Origin: Geosiphon pyriformis
Taxonomy: Eukaryota > Glomeromycota > Glomeromycetes > Archaeosporales > Geosiphonaceae
NCBI GenBank assembly: GCA_016748015.1
Contig: JAAOMT010000468.1
Location: forward strand, 697,540-761,539
Direction of reading: 5' to 3'
Length of the DNA stretch: 64,000 nucleotides
Shown: piece by piece, positions 45,301 to 58,697 of the stretch
Layout of the letters: every line of letters starts with the position of its first letter
How positions within the stretch are numbered: the stretch's first letter is position 1
Notes under the pieces: model-generated
Databases searched by the model: none
Told to the model about the DNA's origin: nothing
Seen by the model: the letters and a program-made list of their open reading frames with translations, nothing else
Position numbers and translations under genes: made by a program

Positions 45301-46483
45301 GGTTTGTTGTCTTCTATTTTGGCCAAGTTACAGGCCATTGCTTTGGCACTGGAGTGCATCTCATTTTCTTGTACAGTAGCATTATATACTGACAGTCAAG
45401 CTACCATTGATGCTTGCATGTCTGAAATGTTGTCTGCTGTGCTCGACTTCTATGCTTCATATTGGGTGGAAAAACATCATATTTTTAATTTGATTTATAA
45501 GAAGAATATTAATATGAGATGAATAAAGGTTAAAAGTCATTCTGAAATTTGTGGCAATAAGAAGACTGATGCTGTGGCTGGTAATACTACATGTTCTCAG
45601 TTTTCCTTGCCGGTGGGAGTACAGAAACATTTTTTGATGACTAAAAACATAGTTGTGTCTGACAATGTCCAGCATTTTGTTCATAATTTGTACAGATCTA
45701 TTTGTTGTGCTCATTGGGAAGCCAGATCTGGTTGCAATGTTATTCTGAATGTATTAAGTAGAAGTGTTGATTAGGGAGCCATCTTAAGAATATGGCACTC
45801 TGACTTACATATGCTTCCTGGATCTACTAGTCGAAAGTCTTCTGTTTTACATTCATATTTAATAAAAGCTGTATACTGACAACTTCCAGTAGCAGTTAGG
45901 AAAAAATTGTATGATAAAAGTTATTCTGGTGTGCTATGTTTGCTGTGTGATAAAGTGGAGCTGTCTGATCATGTCTTTTTATGCACTTCGGATGCTGGTG
46001 TTCAGAGAGAGATTCTAGTTGAGACTGCTACTTTATGAGTCTCTTTGGTGGGAACTGGTGTTTTATCCTTCTTCTGCTGTTTTGTGGTTCCTTGGTCTTT
46101 GCTCTTTAGATGTTGGTCTATACTTGATTGTGTATAAGGAATTTGTTATGGAGAATTGGTGTGTGGAAGCTGTTGGGGTTTTTGATAATAGGAAAAAGGC
46201 TGTGGATATTGTTGTTGATTATGTAAGGCATTTTATTAAGTTATATTATTCTAAGATCTGGCTGGTAAAATCTAAGCATAGGGTAGACATAGAAAGAGCT
46301 GGCTTGGTCAGTAATGGCAGATTGGTGTCAGGTTTGGCATGTTATGTGGTGCAGATATTGTCAGATAGTATGGTTAGGATGCTTGGCATTGCTGACTTCT
46401 TTGCTGTTAGTTTTAGCCATTGCAGACTTTGTCTTTTTTTTTCTAAGTTAGATTGCAATTCACATGTCATTTTAAATGTGTAG
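42310..46483 (+). pseudogene. LINE-3 ORF2, second part (endonuclease end, RT, RNase H)
   Basis: Resumes after GGDFN with ENRSGRNASFKF, then IDYIFVNKNLAS and FFDIDHKTVTVSIGLGG, completing the endonuclease. RT blocks include NLPNGKTADLSGIPN, IPKPYNWDRVLTNTRPI, WLILQDIQKAYDSVSW (first Asp) and AGAFVDDTI; the next Trp codon is TGA. RNase H near 45190-45570 keeps ELQ-like AKLQAIALALECIS and YTDSQATIDAC. The zinc segment CLLCDKVELSDHVFLC is at about 45938-45990. Stops lie at about 42648, 42813, 43246, 43397, 43959, 44983 and others. Confidence 0.85.
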
Positions 46484-46620
46484 TGTTGTTTTGTCTGGCC
46501 TGAGTGGCTAGCCACATATAGCAAATGCATGAACTATATTTAGTTTGGGCTTTTTAGTATGGCTCTATATACTAAATAGTAGTTGGGCTTTACTTGTTAA
46601 ATGCATTTAATAAATAAAAA

Positions 46621-46835
46621 TATATATTAAATCAATTAATTTAATTTAATTTTACTTAATATATTATTTTTTTAAAAGTTAATAATTTAGATAATTTAAT
46701 TTAAAATATTAATTATATATTAATAATATCAAGTATAATTATAATTAATATAATCAAAAACATAAAAAAATTTATTATTATTAAATTACATATATTAATT
46801 AATTAGTTTTTTTTAGTTTTTTTTTAATTATTTTA
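46621..46835. other. AT-rich spacer between LINE-3 and LINE-4 3' ends
   Basis: About 215 bp of nearly pure A/T. LINE-3 (+) and LINE-4 (-) meet tail to tail across it, repeating the LINE-1/LINE-2 arrangement at 18489-18869. No gene seen. Confidence 0.6.
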
Positions 46836-49800
46836 CAAGTACAATTTAATTACTATTTAATACACAAAATCAAAACTAAAAACTTTAGCTAGATATAATT
46901 TACACTCTTATTATATGTGACCAGTTACTCAAACTAATCAAAACAATATTAAACCTTTATATAAACTATAATCTTACTATTTAGATTCAAAAAAAACAAA
47001 CAAGACTTACAAAAACCAAAGCTAACGCCAAATAACTTATCAATACTAATTATTTTAATTGTTTTATTTAACAAATCTAATCTTATAATATAAAATTCAC
47101 TAAATACTACTCCAGAATTACCAATCAAACCATATTTTTTTATATCTTTCTGTATCTAAACCTGAATTTTTACAACTCAAAATAATAATATTTACTCAAA
47201 CTGTATACAAAATTAACTAAAACCTAAACAGTCTTTTTATAATCTTTAAATATCTATAAAGCTTTATGATATTAATCTTTAAGCATAAAGCTTTTTTAAA
47301 AAAAAGTATACAGCCCAACATCTAATAAACATGACAAGAAAAACTTTACAATTATAGAAAACAGCAAAATATTAAGCCTTATCAGCAACTTCTAAATTTC
47401 AATCTAGTTAAACAAAATTTTTTTTCAGGATTTAGTTTCCTTAAAACAAGTAAACACATGAACAAAAAATTCTATTTCTTTACAATACAAATACAAAACA
47501 TTTAGATATCTTTTGTTATAATGTTTTTTTCTGACTATAATAAACAATTTTTTGTGAACTGTTTTTATAAAATATGTGTACAAACTAGCTAAAACTTTAC
47601 TTGTTAAAATTGATAGCATCTGTAAATCTGAGTGTTAAACTGTAGTAGTTCAAACCTAATCAATATTCTGAATCAAAAAACCATTCAACATTCTAAAACC
47701 AGATTCAGCTTCTTAATAAACACAATTTACTAATTTATATATATTCTAAACAAAATAACAAACATTATCAAATACTCTTGAATTATTAGTCATAACAAAG
47801 CATTTATACATATTATTAGGCAGCAACAAAGAAGAATAGACAGTTTTATTTACTAAAACATCTGTACAAATATTATCCAAAACACCTAAATGTTTTTTAA
47901 TCTTTGATTAAATTACTAAAAATTCTTTATTTTTGACCAAATTAATAATATGTCTCTTTTCTATCCAAAAGTGGTTTCGAAAATCAAGATTTGACAACTT
48001 CAACTCCAAGATACATGTATCCAAAACAGTTTGACTGTTCAAGTATATAATTACAGTACAAAAAAAAAACACATATTCTAAAGCCAAAACAATGGTTTGC
48101 AATTTAACTATTGTTAATAACAACAACTTATAAATCTTAATATCAACATTTAAGTTAACTTTAGAAAAATATGCAGCAGTCTCATTAGTCACAGCAAAAA
48201 AACTTAGATTTACTAATGATCTATCTGTATATATATTAATTACATTTGATTAAATTTTATAAACATATTTATTCAAAATCAAAAACTAATCTATTAACAA
48301 AATACTAATACTCTCTGTATCAGAAACTATATTGAAAAAAGCAGATATAAAACTAAAATTATACAAAAAATCTAATGTTAGAATAAATCAGAAAAACACA
48401 GACTTTTTAGAATCTAATTTTTTCTAACAATAAAATGTTTTTTAATTTATGATCTTATTACATTTATTCAAAAATCTGTTATAAAAAGTCATACCAAATC
48501 TCTTCAAAGAAGCTATTTTGTTAAAATACAGAAAAATTCTTAAAACACTTAACATAAAAAACTTATTAAAACTGAAAAATACACAAGACAAATTATTTAT
48601 TAATAAGAAATTATTGTCTAAAAAAATACATATCATCTTGGCCAAAAAATTATTAAAGAGATTAATTTATAACTTAATTGAGTGCCATAAGGAGTTTAAA
48701 GAAACTCAGTCCTAAATTTGCAAATCTGAAAATCTGTAATTAAAGAGCCAACCAAAAATACTAATAGCATTTGCAAAAACAACAACAAAAGCAATCTTTT
48801 CTTCAGTCTGAATTTGTTGAAATGACTTTAGATTATATAATAAAAGATAATATAATACTTTATTAGAAAAATTATGTAACAAAATAGCTTTTAATTTAAG
48901 ACTTTTTTTAGCCAAAACATTCTATTGGCAGCAAATTTCAAAGGGCACAAAACTGAACTGTAACCAATATTTAATTATAAACTATAGAATAGCTGAAATT
49001 AAATAAGAAAATTGTTTATTTGTAACAGCTTTTTTAATATTAAATTCGAAAAAAATCTGAAATTAGACTAAGTCTTAATCAAATTAGACTTGAATAAATT
49101 TTTTATTAATAGAAAAATATTCAAATATCTGTATAGCATATTATTTTTGACAATTGAAATAAGTAAACTACTAATTTTCAAAAAAGCTTTTCTAATTTTG
49201 GTTAATAAAAATAGCCATTGTCTTGTTATCATTGATTTTGATGTTATTAAAAGAAAAAAATTTACTGGCAATGTTTAAAATATACTGTATAAAAGCTTGG
49301 CTATTTCTAATCTAAATAGTATTATTAATAAATACATTAGCTGTAAAAAAAGAAGTTTTTCTTCCAATGACTTTTACTTTGACTATTTTGGCCACAAATC
49401 TGGTGTTAATCTAATATTTACACAAATATTTATGTCTCTTGATTTTACACAAAAAAGAATCATAAAAAATTCTTCAAAGAAGAAAAGAGAATATCTTATC
49501 TTAATTCAGTTTATTATATACTTAATATCTATTTATTAGTCCAAAGTCTGTTATAACTTTATTTATTTTGTTCTTATAAATATTGCTAAAAAGATCAATA
49601 AATTTTTCACATATTTTGATATACTATAAACTAGCTTTCAAATAATGCCAACCAATAAAATCATATGTTTTGTATATGTTTTACAATATCAGCCAAATTT
49701 TTTTATTTTTTTTCAAAGCATTTTCTATTATTAAGCCAACAACAAAGATAGAAAACTGTATTATAGTATTCTTTAAGACAGAAAAGTTATTTTTATGAAG

Positions 49801-52800
49801 AATATTGAATCTGTTACAAGTAAACAAAATTCAATCCAAAAATATTTTTTTGGTTGTTTTAATTAAAATGATAAGTTAAGTATTTGTTAGAATTTCATCT
49901 TATTTATAAAACTTAGTATTATTAAAATCCATATCTTTTTTTACTGAGTTAAAACTATACTTAAGGTTAAACACAAGTTTAGAAGACTCAAAAGACACTT
50001 AAAGATGTTATTATCACAATGTTTTCATAACTTATTAAAAATACTACTCAAACTAACAGCTTTTTTATCTGGCAAATTCTTAACTACATAAACCAATTTC
50101 TCAAAACCAATAATATTTATAATATTTAAAAATGTATTATTATTTACATAGCTCAAAAAAGCATATTGATTAGCTCAAACTCTAAACACAAACTTTAGAA
50201 CTGCCTATTTTTTGGTTTAATTTTCTATAATATTATCAATTTTAGCTTTGATATTTACATTCTAAAATCAGTTTTTCATTAACCACTAGATAATTTAATA
50301 CCATTTTGCAAAAAGATTTTTCCAAGATATTCTTGATTATATAGCTCTTATCTAAGAAAAAATTTTCTATTCTCTTTTTAATTGTATTTCTAATAGTAAT
50401 CACTTCTATTGTTTTGAACTTATGTATTTTAAACTTACAATAACTTTTTTTAATCTTAAACAAATAATTAAAAATGTTTATTGACTTGGCAATATATTGA
50501 ACCATAACTTGTATTTTTAAAGCTTTATTTTTATTAGTAATTAACTAAGCATGAAGCAAATATTTGGTTTTAGACATGTTATCAGATCTGAAAAATTTCA
50601 CCAACTTAACAATCAACAATTTTAATTTGAAAAATTTTGATGACTGTTTGTTAGAAAAATATTTAACTTTACTATATTAATGTTTAAAAAATATCTTATC
50701 TATTAATTTCATTATAATGTTTCTTAAAAGGCCTCATATTATATCTAAATTGCTTCTCACATATACTCTATTAAATTTACTCTTTACCAAAAAAAATTAA
50801 CAAAAGAATTGTTATAAAAACTACTTTATTTAATATTATTAATACTTCCAATTTTGAACTTTTAACAATTTTTATTTGCTTGCTTGCAAATACTATTCAA
50901 ACAAGTATTTAAAAAATCTTCTAAATCAATTAAAATTATAACTGCTTTGTAATTAATGTTAAAAAATTCAAATATACAGCTGATCTCATAATTTATAATT
51001 TTTAATAACAAATTATTACCAACAAAAATGTAGTTAATAATCTTTTTAACTCCTTTAGAGTTGTTTTAAATAAGAATTTTAGCCAAAAAATATTTAATAA
51101 ATGAATTAACCAGTTCTATATCTAAGTATTTTCTAAAACTTGCATTTTTTTTAAATCTATCCTTATTAAAATTTCTACTTAAAACAACAAAAGTGCTAAA
51201 ATTAACTGTTTTGGCAATAAAAAAATTGATCTTTGAAGTCTGTTTAAATTTAAATTTAGTGAAAACACTAGTATACAAATTCAAAATTGTTACCAAAAAC
51301 TTATTTTTAAACAAAAAATACACTAAGATTAGTTAACTTGAAATTTTATCAACTTTTAAAATATGCTAAGCCAGAAAACTGTTCATAATTATGGTTATTT
51401 TTATACTATAAAAACTTATATCTAAACTAGAAATAAAAATACAGACTCTATTAAACTTATTTATAATTCACAGTCTAATATTAAATCTCAACTTGGTTTT
51501 CATAATAATAGAAATTATGTTATCTGAATCTATATGCCAATAAATAATATTTTTTTGCTTAGCAGAGATATTGATTTTTTTAATATTATATATAGCAATT
51601 TTTCAGATCAAATCAGTCATTGTTAGAAAAAAACATCTAAATCCAAACTCTTATTATTTATCTTGGTTAGCAAGCTCATAATTGTAACTAATAAATTGTT
51701 TATTTTATTTTCAAATCTTTTGACAATTGATTAATTCAAAAACTCTGCTCTTACAACAGTCCTATTATTAATGGCTGCACTTAAACCTTTACTTATTATT
51801 ATATTCACTCCTTGATTCTGTAATAAGAAGATTACCAATAATTAATATCTAAGGCTAAATTAGAAAATTATTAGCTTAAATATATTCAACTTCTTAGCCA
51901 GCTTACTAACTTGTTTTATAAAACTATTAAAACTATATTTAAGAATAACAAACCTATTATTTACTTCTAAAAAAACCAATAGAGAGAGTTTAGCATCTGA
52001 AAATAAACCAGCATCAATAGAACTAAAGACATCATATAGGATATAGAACTACTAACAACTTAAGCCTAAAACTTTCTACTAAATAAAACTGAATATGCAA
52101 TTGGCATCTGTTTTTTCTTATATATATTTGCCAAATATATTTAATCTTAAGAATTGATTATCTACTTACTGTGATTACTCAAATTCTTACTTATTGAACA
52201 CACACCAAAAACATAACCAAATTGTTTATACTAGACACAACAGGCCAAAAAAAACCCAGTTCAATACAAACTTACATTCTTAAAAACAAAAATAGAATCA
52301 ATAGCAGCTTTTTTCAATGTCTTATTAGTAAAACAAATTACAGTATATTTGTTATAAACATAAAAATTTGAATTGTAGTTAATAGAGCAAGTTTTTTCAT
52401 TATATAATTTCAATAAATCAAAAAAATTATAAGTCATAGTCTTAATTGGCAAGATATACAACAAAGCCTAATAAAAATTTTTAAATATTTATGTTTATTA
52501 TTATTAACAGCCAATATTATATATACTAAATTTTTATTTATAAGCACTAATCATTTAGATGCCACTAAACTAACAATTTTAGATAATTTAAACTCAACCA
52601 AAGTCTTTTGTCAAAGACCAATAAGCTGTATCTTAATCAACACAATTTTAGCAAACTTAAAAAAAACCGACTTTACAGCCAATTTAAAAAAATATACTGA
52701 AATTTTCTTGACAATTATTTTTTAATCTGTACAGTTGTTTATTTTTCTAACATTATTATTAACCAGAATTTTTTACAAATAGTTATTTTTTTAGTCTTTT

Positions 52801-53640
52801 TTAAGCTTAATTTATATATAAAAGATAAGTTAATAATTTTTAGAAATTTTAAAGAAATAGACATCTTCCCAAAATCATTTACATAATAAAAATTTTTTTT
52901 ATGGCCATCAACTTATTACCAAAAGTTTTTTTAGACACAACAGAAAGCTCAATATTTAATACAAAAAATTTTACAATCTTAAAATTTTGTTTTTCCAAAA
53001 CATGTAATCTGACCAATAGCAACTGCTCAAAGCCAATAAATTTAGAAGAAAAAGCATTAAAATATTATTATTATTATTTAAATTATCAAACAAAGGTGCT
53101 TTTAGTAAATGTTTTAATATATATGTCTGAATACAAGTTTTTTTTAGCATAATTTTATTCATGTTTTTATTATTCACAAAAGTATTTAAATTTACATAAC
53201 TGGTTTCTTCTATAATTATGTTTCTTATATTTTTTATATCTAAAAAATCACTAATACTATTTTTTATGCTATTAACTTCACTTTTTCAAGACATTACAGA
53301 TTTATTAGCAGAGCTTACAATATCCATCAGATCTAAAAAGCTAGCAGATAAATCAAATATACTAATATTGGCTTCAGTTTTTTTCAGCTTTTTATAAGAT
53401 ATATCATAAGAATAAATACTCTTTAAATGTTTTTTTTTAGTGCTTAAGCAGATTTTCAAACCAGCTAAACCAGAATTAAAATTACCAACAAACAAACTTA
53501 CTGGTTCTATTATAATAAAAAGAGATATATTGAAAAAAATAACTAAAGTAGAAGAAAAAAAAAAATATAAAAAGCTATTTTTTCAGCAACTTTATGCTCT
53601 TATTATGATCAGAAAATCAACAAAAAAAAGAATTTTATTG
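46836..53640 (-). mobile_element. LINE-4, heavily decayed non-LTR retrotransposon
   Basis: A full-length minus-strand relic of the same LINE family. The 3' tail (TTGTACTTGTAAAA on the minus strand) is at about 46830. RNase H fragments are at 48192-47908 (IVKLQTIVLALEYV, YLNSQTVLDTC), an RT linker fragment at 50505-50242 (KMVLNYLVVNEKLILE), endonuclease at 51323-51066 (INFFIAKTVNFSTFVVLSRN), and ORF1 fragments at 52464-52261 (MLYILPIKTMTYNFF), 53177-52971 and 53495-53286. C-to-T and G-to-A change has pushed it to very high A+T. No frame longer than about 95 codons survives. Confidence 0.8.
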
Positions 53641-53689
53641 TTTTTATTTCTTAGTTTAACAAAAAAATTTTGTATTTAATTTAAATTTA

Positions 53690-54271
53690 TAAATTTAAAT
53701 TATTATTATTAAAATATTTATGTTATTTATAACTGTTTTTTATAAAAACAACAAATATTAAAAATATATATTTAAGAACTTTTAACATATTAAAACAATA
53801 ATTTTTAATTATAATTATTGATAAAATTTTAATTTTATTTGTTATTTTGTTTATTAAATTAATTAATTAAAAATAAGTTTTAAAATTACAATATTACAGA
53901 TTATTTAATAAAAAATACAAAAATAAATATAAAATTAACTTATTTAATAATTAATTAATTTATTAAAAAAATAAAAAACACCAAAATAAAGTATTTATTA
54001 TATTAAAAAAATAAGATACAAATTATTAATAATTAAATTTCTGTTTTTTATATCAAAAACTTAATTTTAAAAACTTTTAATATATAAAAATTTTCAGATT
54101 ATATTATTAAATTATAATACTAATTTATAAATTATAACTTAATATATTTATTTATAATATTAAAAATAACTAAAAAAATATAGAAATAATTAAAAATATT
54201 AAAATATTTTATATTATTAAAAATATATATATATAATTTTTTTTTTTTTTTATTACGTTTAATGAGTGAAG

Positions 54272-54308
<37 letters not shown>

Positions 54309-55420
54309 CATTTAAAAAATTTAATATTTATTGAATATTTAATAAATCTATTAATTAAATCAAAAACAATTTCATAATTTAAGTTTATTATTATTAAATT
54401 ACTTATTTAATATATATTACTTTTTAAAATAATAGATACCAAACATAAATTTACAAATTTTATGTTTTAGTTTTTATTTTTTATTAAATTATTCTTTATA
54501 TTATAATTTTAATGTTCATTTTTTTTTAATTTATTAATTTTAATACTTAAATAACAACAAAATAAAAATAAAATAAAATAAAATAAAATAAAATAAATAA
54601 ATAAAGTAACAAAAAAAATCAATATTTTATTAATAATTAATAATTAAAAATCAATATTTTAGTATATTAAAGTTTTTAAATATATTTTTAATATTTATTA
54701 CATTAAAAAAATAAGGTAAATAAATTAAATAATTTAACAATAATAAATATAGTTTATAAAGTTTTTTTTAATAATTAATATATAAATTAATTATTAATAA
54801 TTTGAAAAATAAAATTTAACTTAAGTTAATTGTTTTAATTGTTAAATATTAAATTAAATTTTATTTAAAAAAATTGTATTATTTACTAATTTTTATATAT
54901 ATATAATTTTTAATTCAAAATAAACTATCAAAAATAAATAAATATTTTTAAAATTTAGTTAATAATTTTAATAATTTGGTTTAAGATAATTAATAATCTT
55001 TGCATAATTGATTATAAAAAACTAAAATTTAAAAATAAAGTTTTTTAAATAAATATATTTTTTATTAATTATATTTAAAATAAGTTTACAAAACTTTAAA
55101 AAAACATTAATTTATTATAAAACAATTTGATTAATATTTAAATTATTTAACATTAAAACAAACTTATACATTAAATATTAAATATATATATATATATACA
55201 GTATATTATTTTTGAATACACTATATATTTCTTAAAATTAAACATTTTAACATTATTTACAAAATTGTTTTAATAATAATAAAAAAATAATAAAAAAATA
55301 TTTAAAAAACGAAATAATAAAATTTTTTTTGACTAATTTTTAAACAAATATTTTTAATAAAATATATAAAAATTAATATTGTTTTTTTATATTTAAAATA
55401 ACAAAAAACTCTTAAATTGC
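53690..55420. repeat. AT-rich spacer with microsatellites
   Basis: About 1.7 kb of nearly pure A/T with no gene. It contains an (AAT)n tract at about 54280-54304 and an (AAAAT)n/(AAAT)n tract at about 54560-54604. It forms the left border of the host-gene island; composition changes sharply near 55420. Confidence 0.7.
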
Positions 55421-57336
55421 TGATATAGACATTGCGCTCAAGAGCTAAGTGAAAATGATTTAAATTTTTGTGTTTATCTGATTTATCTATTTTGTTTGTT
55501 TTTTGTCTGTCTGTATAAATAAAAATTATAAAGATAATAATTTCATGTATAAATAAAAAACTATGAAAACAAACATTTTTTTATTGTAAATTCTATCAAG
55601 TACATTAAATTTAGCAATCAAATATTCGATAACCATATCAAATGTAGTTTTTTTTAAAAATGACCACGATGCACTATATAAAAAACTTGATTGTCTTAAC
55701 ACTATCACTATTATAACAACTTTGCAGAGAAAAAAACCAGTGAAATTTGTTCATTTTGGGAAATTTATTGTTTTTCAGCATGTGCTTTTCCATTTTATAT
55801 AAAAATGGATGAATCTCTGTAAAATGATACTATAAATAGGAAATGGATCTCACGGTTAAATAATCGACAGGAGATTTTAGTATGTTTATTGGGAAAACAA
55901 TCACTCCATGGTGATATTTAGATACATTTTGATTTTCACTTTACCGGGGAATTTCTCTTGAGAGCTAACCTCTCTAATGCGTGGTTGATTTTTTCCTCCG
56001 AAAATATCAGTTAAAAAGTACCTTAGAGATGTGACGTGCAGAGTGTATTTAGTAATCAATGGATAATAGATAAGAGTCAGAAAATTTCTTATTTATAGCT
56101 TGAGCCAGGATCAATTCGTTTAATATTATCGACCCCTTTCAATCAAATATCGGTCAGCATATGTTATGGCGTTTCTCTTTATAGAATTCAAGGGCTTTTT
56201 TGTGAGACAGAAGTCTTGGCATCCCCCCAATGGTTAAACGATCATTTTAGTGAAATAGATTTAAAGATTAGTTTCATTACACAACTTATACGATAAATTT
56301 TGGATATCATCAACGTCCAATGAAAAATAACTAGGATAGGGGAATAAAATTGAAGATAATAATAAGGGTCCCCTTTCAAGTATCAACACAATCTATCTGG
56401 TTTCTGTTTAATTGTTAAAGGATTTAGGTATATGTATCGATGAAGCCCAAGTTAATTAGGGTATTCAAAAGGGATTCTGGGACCAAACCCTTAAAAACGC
56501 CCGTTTAGATTTCTTTAAAATAGTTCAATAATTATTAGTTTTCCATATACATGAAAAGAATATTCAAAAACAAAAATATATATTTATCTACTAATGTACA
56601 TGGTAACGAACTCGATCAAACTATTATCCTTCGGATCGATTAACATCCCTAGTACCTAAATAAAAACTGAACGAATTGGTACGCATGAATTTTCAACAAA
56701 TGTCCACAAAAATAATTTTACCTTTTCCAAAAAATTATTACTTTCATTTCCCACATTTATGCCAAAAATCAGGAGGAGAGTACAGATAACTGGAGGTCAT
56801 GTAGCCATTCGTAGAACAACCGGGTCAACGTGAGCGAGAGAAATAAGAAAAAGAATGAAAAAGGACTGGTCATAAAAAAAGACAAGTTTCAGCTTGCAAA
56901 TACGAGAAAGATGGATAAAAATTTAACCATAAACAAGTTTGAATCATATTTTTGTTGTATCACATCATTCCATGTGGAATTTCTTTGTCAAAGTCAATGC
57001 GTACTGCACAACTGCTTTTAATTTAAAATTTTCCAATATAAAAAAAAAAAAAGTAACACAGTATTAAAAACAAACTTTAAAAAAGAATTGATATGCCACT
57101 GGTTATAATAAATAAAACCTGAAAATATTTATTGATGGTTTTGTTTAATTTTTCACTATTGATAAAATTTAAAAAAATAAACATCATAATTTATACATAT
57201 TATGTACTGTACATTATTACTTAATATCAGAATTAATGATTGTTTTTAAAAACCAAATATTTATGTTGAACATGAAAATCAATTTCAAAAAAAAAAATAA
57301 AAAACAAAAACAAAATATTATTACTATTTCAATAAA
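55421..57336. other. Compositionally normal sequence without a recognised gene
   Basis: G+C here is visibly higher than in the flanking AT-rich spacer and more like the host genes. I found no tRNA B-box, rRNA or protein motif I could name. Two short frames (56830-57018, 63 codons from a GTG; and 55708-55526 minus) have no features that support them. It is probably the downstream flank of the Rab gene, or regulatory and untranslated sequence. Confidence 0.5.
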
Positions 57337-58697
57337 TTAACAACAGCTTCCAGAGTCATATTGGTCATATTGATGTTGATCATTAAGCTTTATAGCACCA
57401 TTAAAATTATTTGATGATTTTCCTTGGTTTTTTTGTGCAATATCCATGATTTGTGATACCAGATACCTGGCAGCCTCTTCAACATTATGATTCTCTTTTG
57501 CTGAGGTTTCAAACCTATGAATAAAATAGTAAATTTTTAGATTTAAAATGTTATGATCAAATGGTTTCTTTTTCTTGATGTTTACCAGTTGACGAACCCT
57601 TTCTCTTGGCAATATTTATGTATTTCTGATTCACTTTTATACAAGTCACCATCTTTTAACAAATCGCACTGTTGAGAACCCAGAGTCAGAGTTAATCATA
57701 ATTTGAATTTAAAAGGGAAGAAAATTTGATTTACTTTGTTGGCCATCAATACAACAGGAATCGTTCCACCACCCCATGCTTCCGGAAGAGCAACTTTCTG
57801 ATCAAGATCATTCTTCCATTTAGCAACTCCATCAAATGACGAAGATCGAGTTACGTCATAAACTACAAGCGCGCCCAACGCCTCTTTATAATAAACCTTT
57901 TTAATATTTGATAGAGTGAAGAGTCATGATTAATCAAAAGGCATTCGTAATGAGGGAATCTGTGATGAGTTCTCAGTCTAAATGCTTTCCGACTACAGGT
58001 AGGTTTGACTCTCGGGAAATAAGGAAGCCGTATTTTTATTACAATTTAGTAGTTGTCTCTTACTCTTGTCATATTTCCAAATCTTTCTTGACCGGCAATA
58101 TCCCATAGCTGTAGCCTGACCACCGTGTCCGGCGACCACTGTAAAATCTTCAGGGCGAAATCGACTCCGATCTTAGAGAAATCGAAGAGAAATTTATTAG
58201 GTTATGTCAAGATACCGTTTAAAATATAGCTCTTTCAATGGGAACTGTTTTCTAAGGTGATAATTGAAGGGTTCTAATATGAATGCGCGCCTCTCCAATC
58301 ATTTCAATTCGTGTTTTTAATTGTGAGAAATTGAAAATTATTTATAAAAGCCCACTAAAAGTATTAAAATTGCTTTTTTTTTCCTAATTATTAATGAGTC
58401 TTCAGTAACGATGGCCAAGTAAGCTTTACCCAGAGGTAACAGTCCCGAGTAATTACAAACTTACCGTGCTTTTATAGTGCGTTGAGAATATGTTGTGGAC
58501 ATAACGTTTAATGATGCTCGTCTTTCCAGTACCTAAGTCACCCACTACAAGAATTTTGTAAAGATATTCCTTGATTTCTGGTTGATGTGACTTGTTTAAG
58601 AAAATTTTTGAAAATGAACGTTTCACATGGAAATTAAGAACTCAAAGCCATAAATCCCAGACACTAAGATTTCGTTATTATAAGAAATCTTTACCAT
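57337..58697 (-). CDS. Rab32/Rab38-like small GTPase (six exons)
   Basis: Membrane-traffic GTPase; in animals this subfamily acts on lysosome-related organelles and mitochondria. Exons on the minus strand: 58697-58695 (ATG only), 58590-58465, 58171-58064, 57896-57735, 57668-57586 and 57514-57337. All introns are GT-AG and phases fit, giving 219 residues. Visible are the P-loop GDLGTGKT (18-25), switch I Thr43, WDIAGQERFGNMTR (66-79, the IAGQE form that marks Rab32/38), NKCD (132-135), ETSAK (163-167) and a C-terminal Cys-Cys for geranylgeranylation. An in-frame stop upstream of SHQPEIKEYLYK, with no other ATG, forces the lone-ATG first exon. It is divergent from the gene at 59339. Confidence 0.88.

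Larger units (their letters stand above)
29640..46620 (+). mobile_element. LINE-3, two-ORF non-LTR retrotransposon interrupted by GypB-1
   Basis: Order: 5' UTR (about 29640-29735), ORF1 (29736-31703), ORF2 (31709-32157, then 42310-46483), and a 3' tail ending TTTACTTGTTAAATGC then AATAAATAAAAA near 46620. GypB-1 (32158-42309) splits the endonuclease just after the GGDFN motif. Removing GypB-1 and one ATGA restores the frame. The ORF1-ORF2 spacing is five bases here. Confidence 0.88.

Noticed and set aside
56830-57018. A small basic protein, 63 codons
   Set aside because: It starts with GTG and shows no domain, intron pattern or homologue that I can see; chance is likely in this composition.
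55421-57336. tRNA or 5S rRNA genes in the island flank
   Set aside because: No B-box (GGTTCGANNCC) or cloverleaf could be found on either strand by eye.
57337-57612. A single 91-codon exon starting inside the Rab gene
   Set aside because: The first third is intron read-through; GT-AG borders at 57585 and 57515 restore the ETSAK region correctly.
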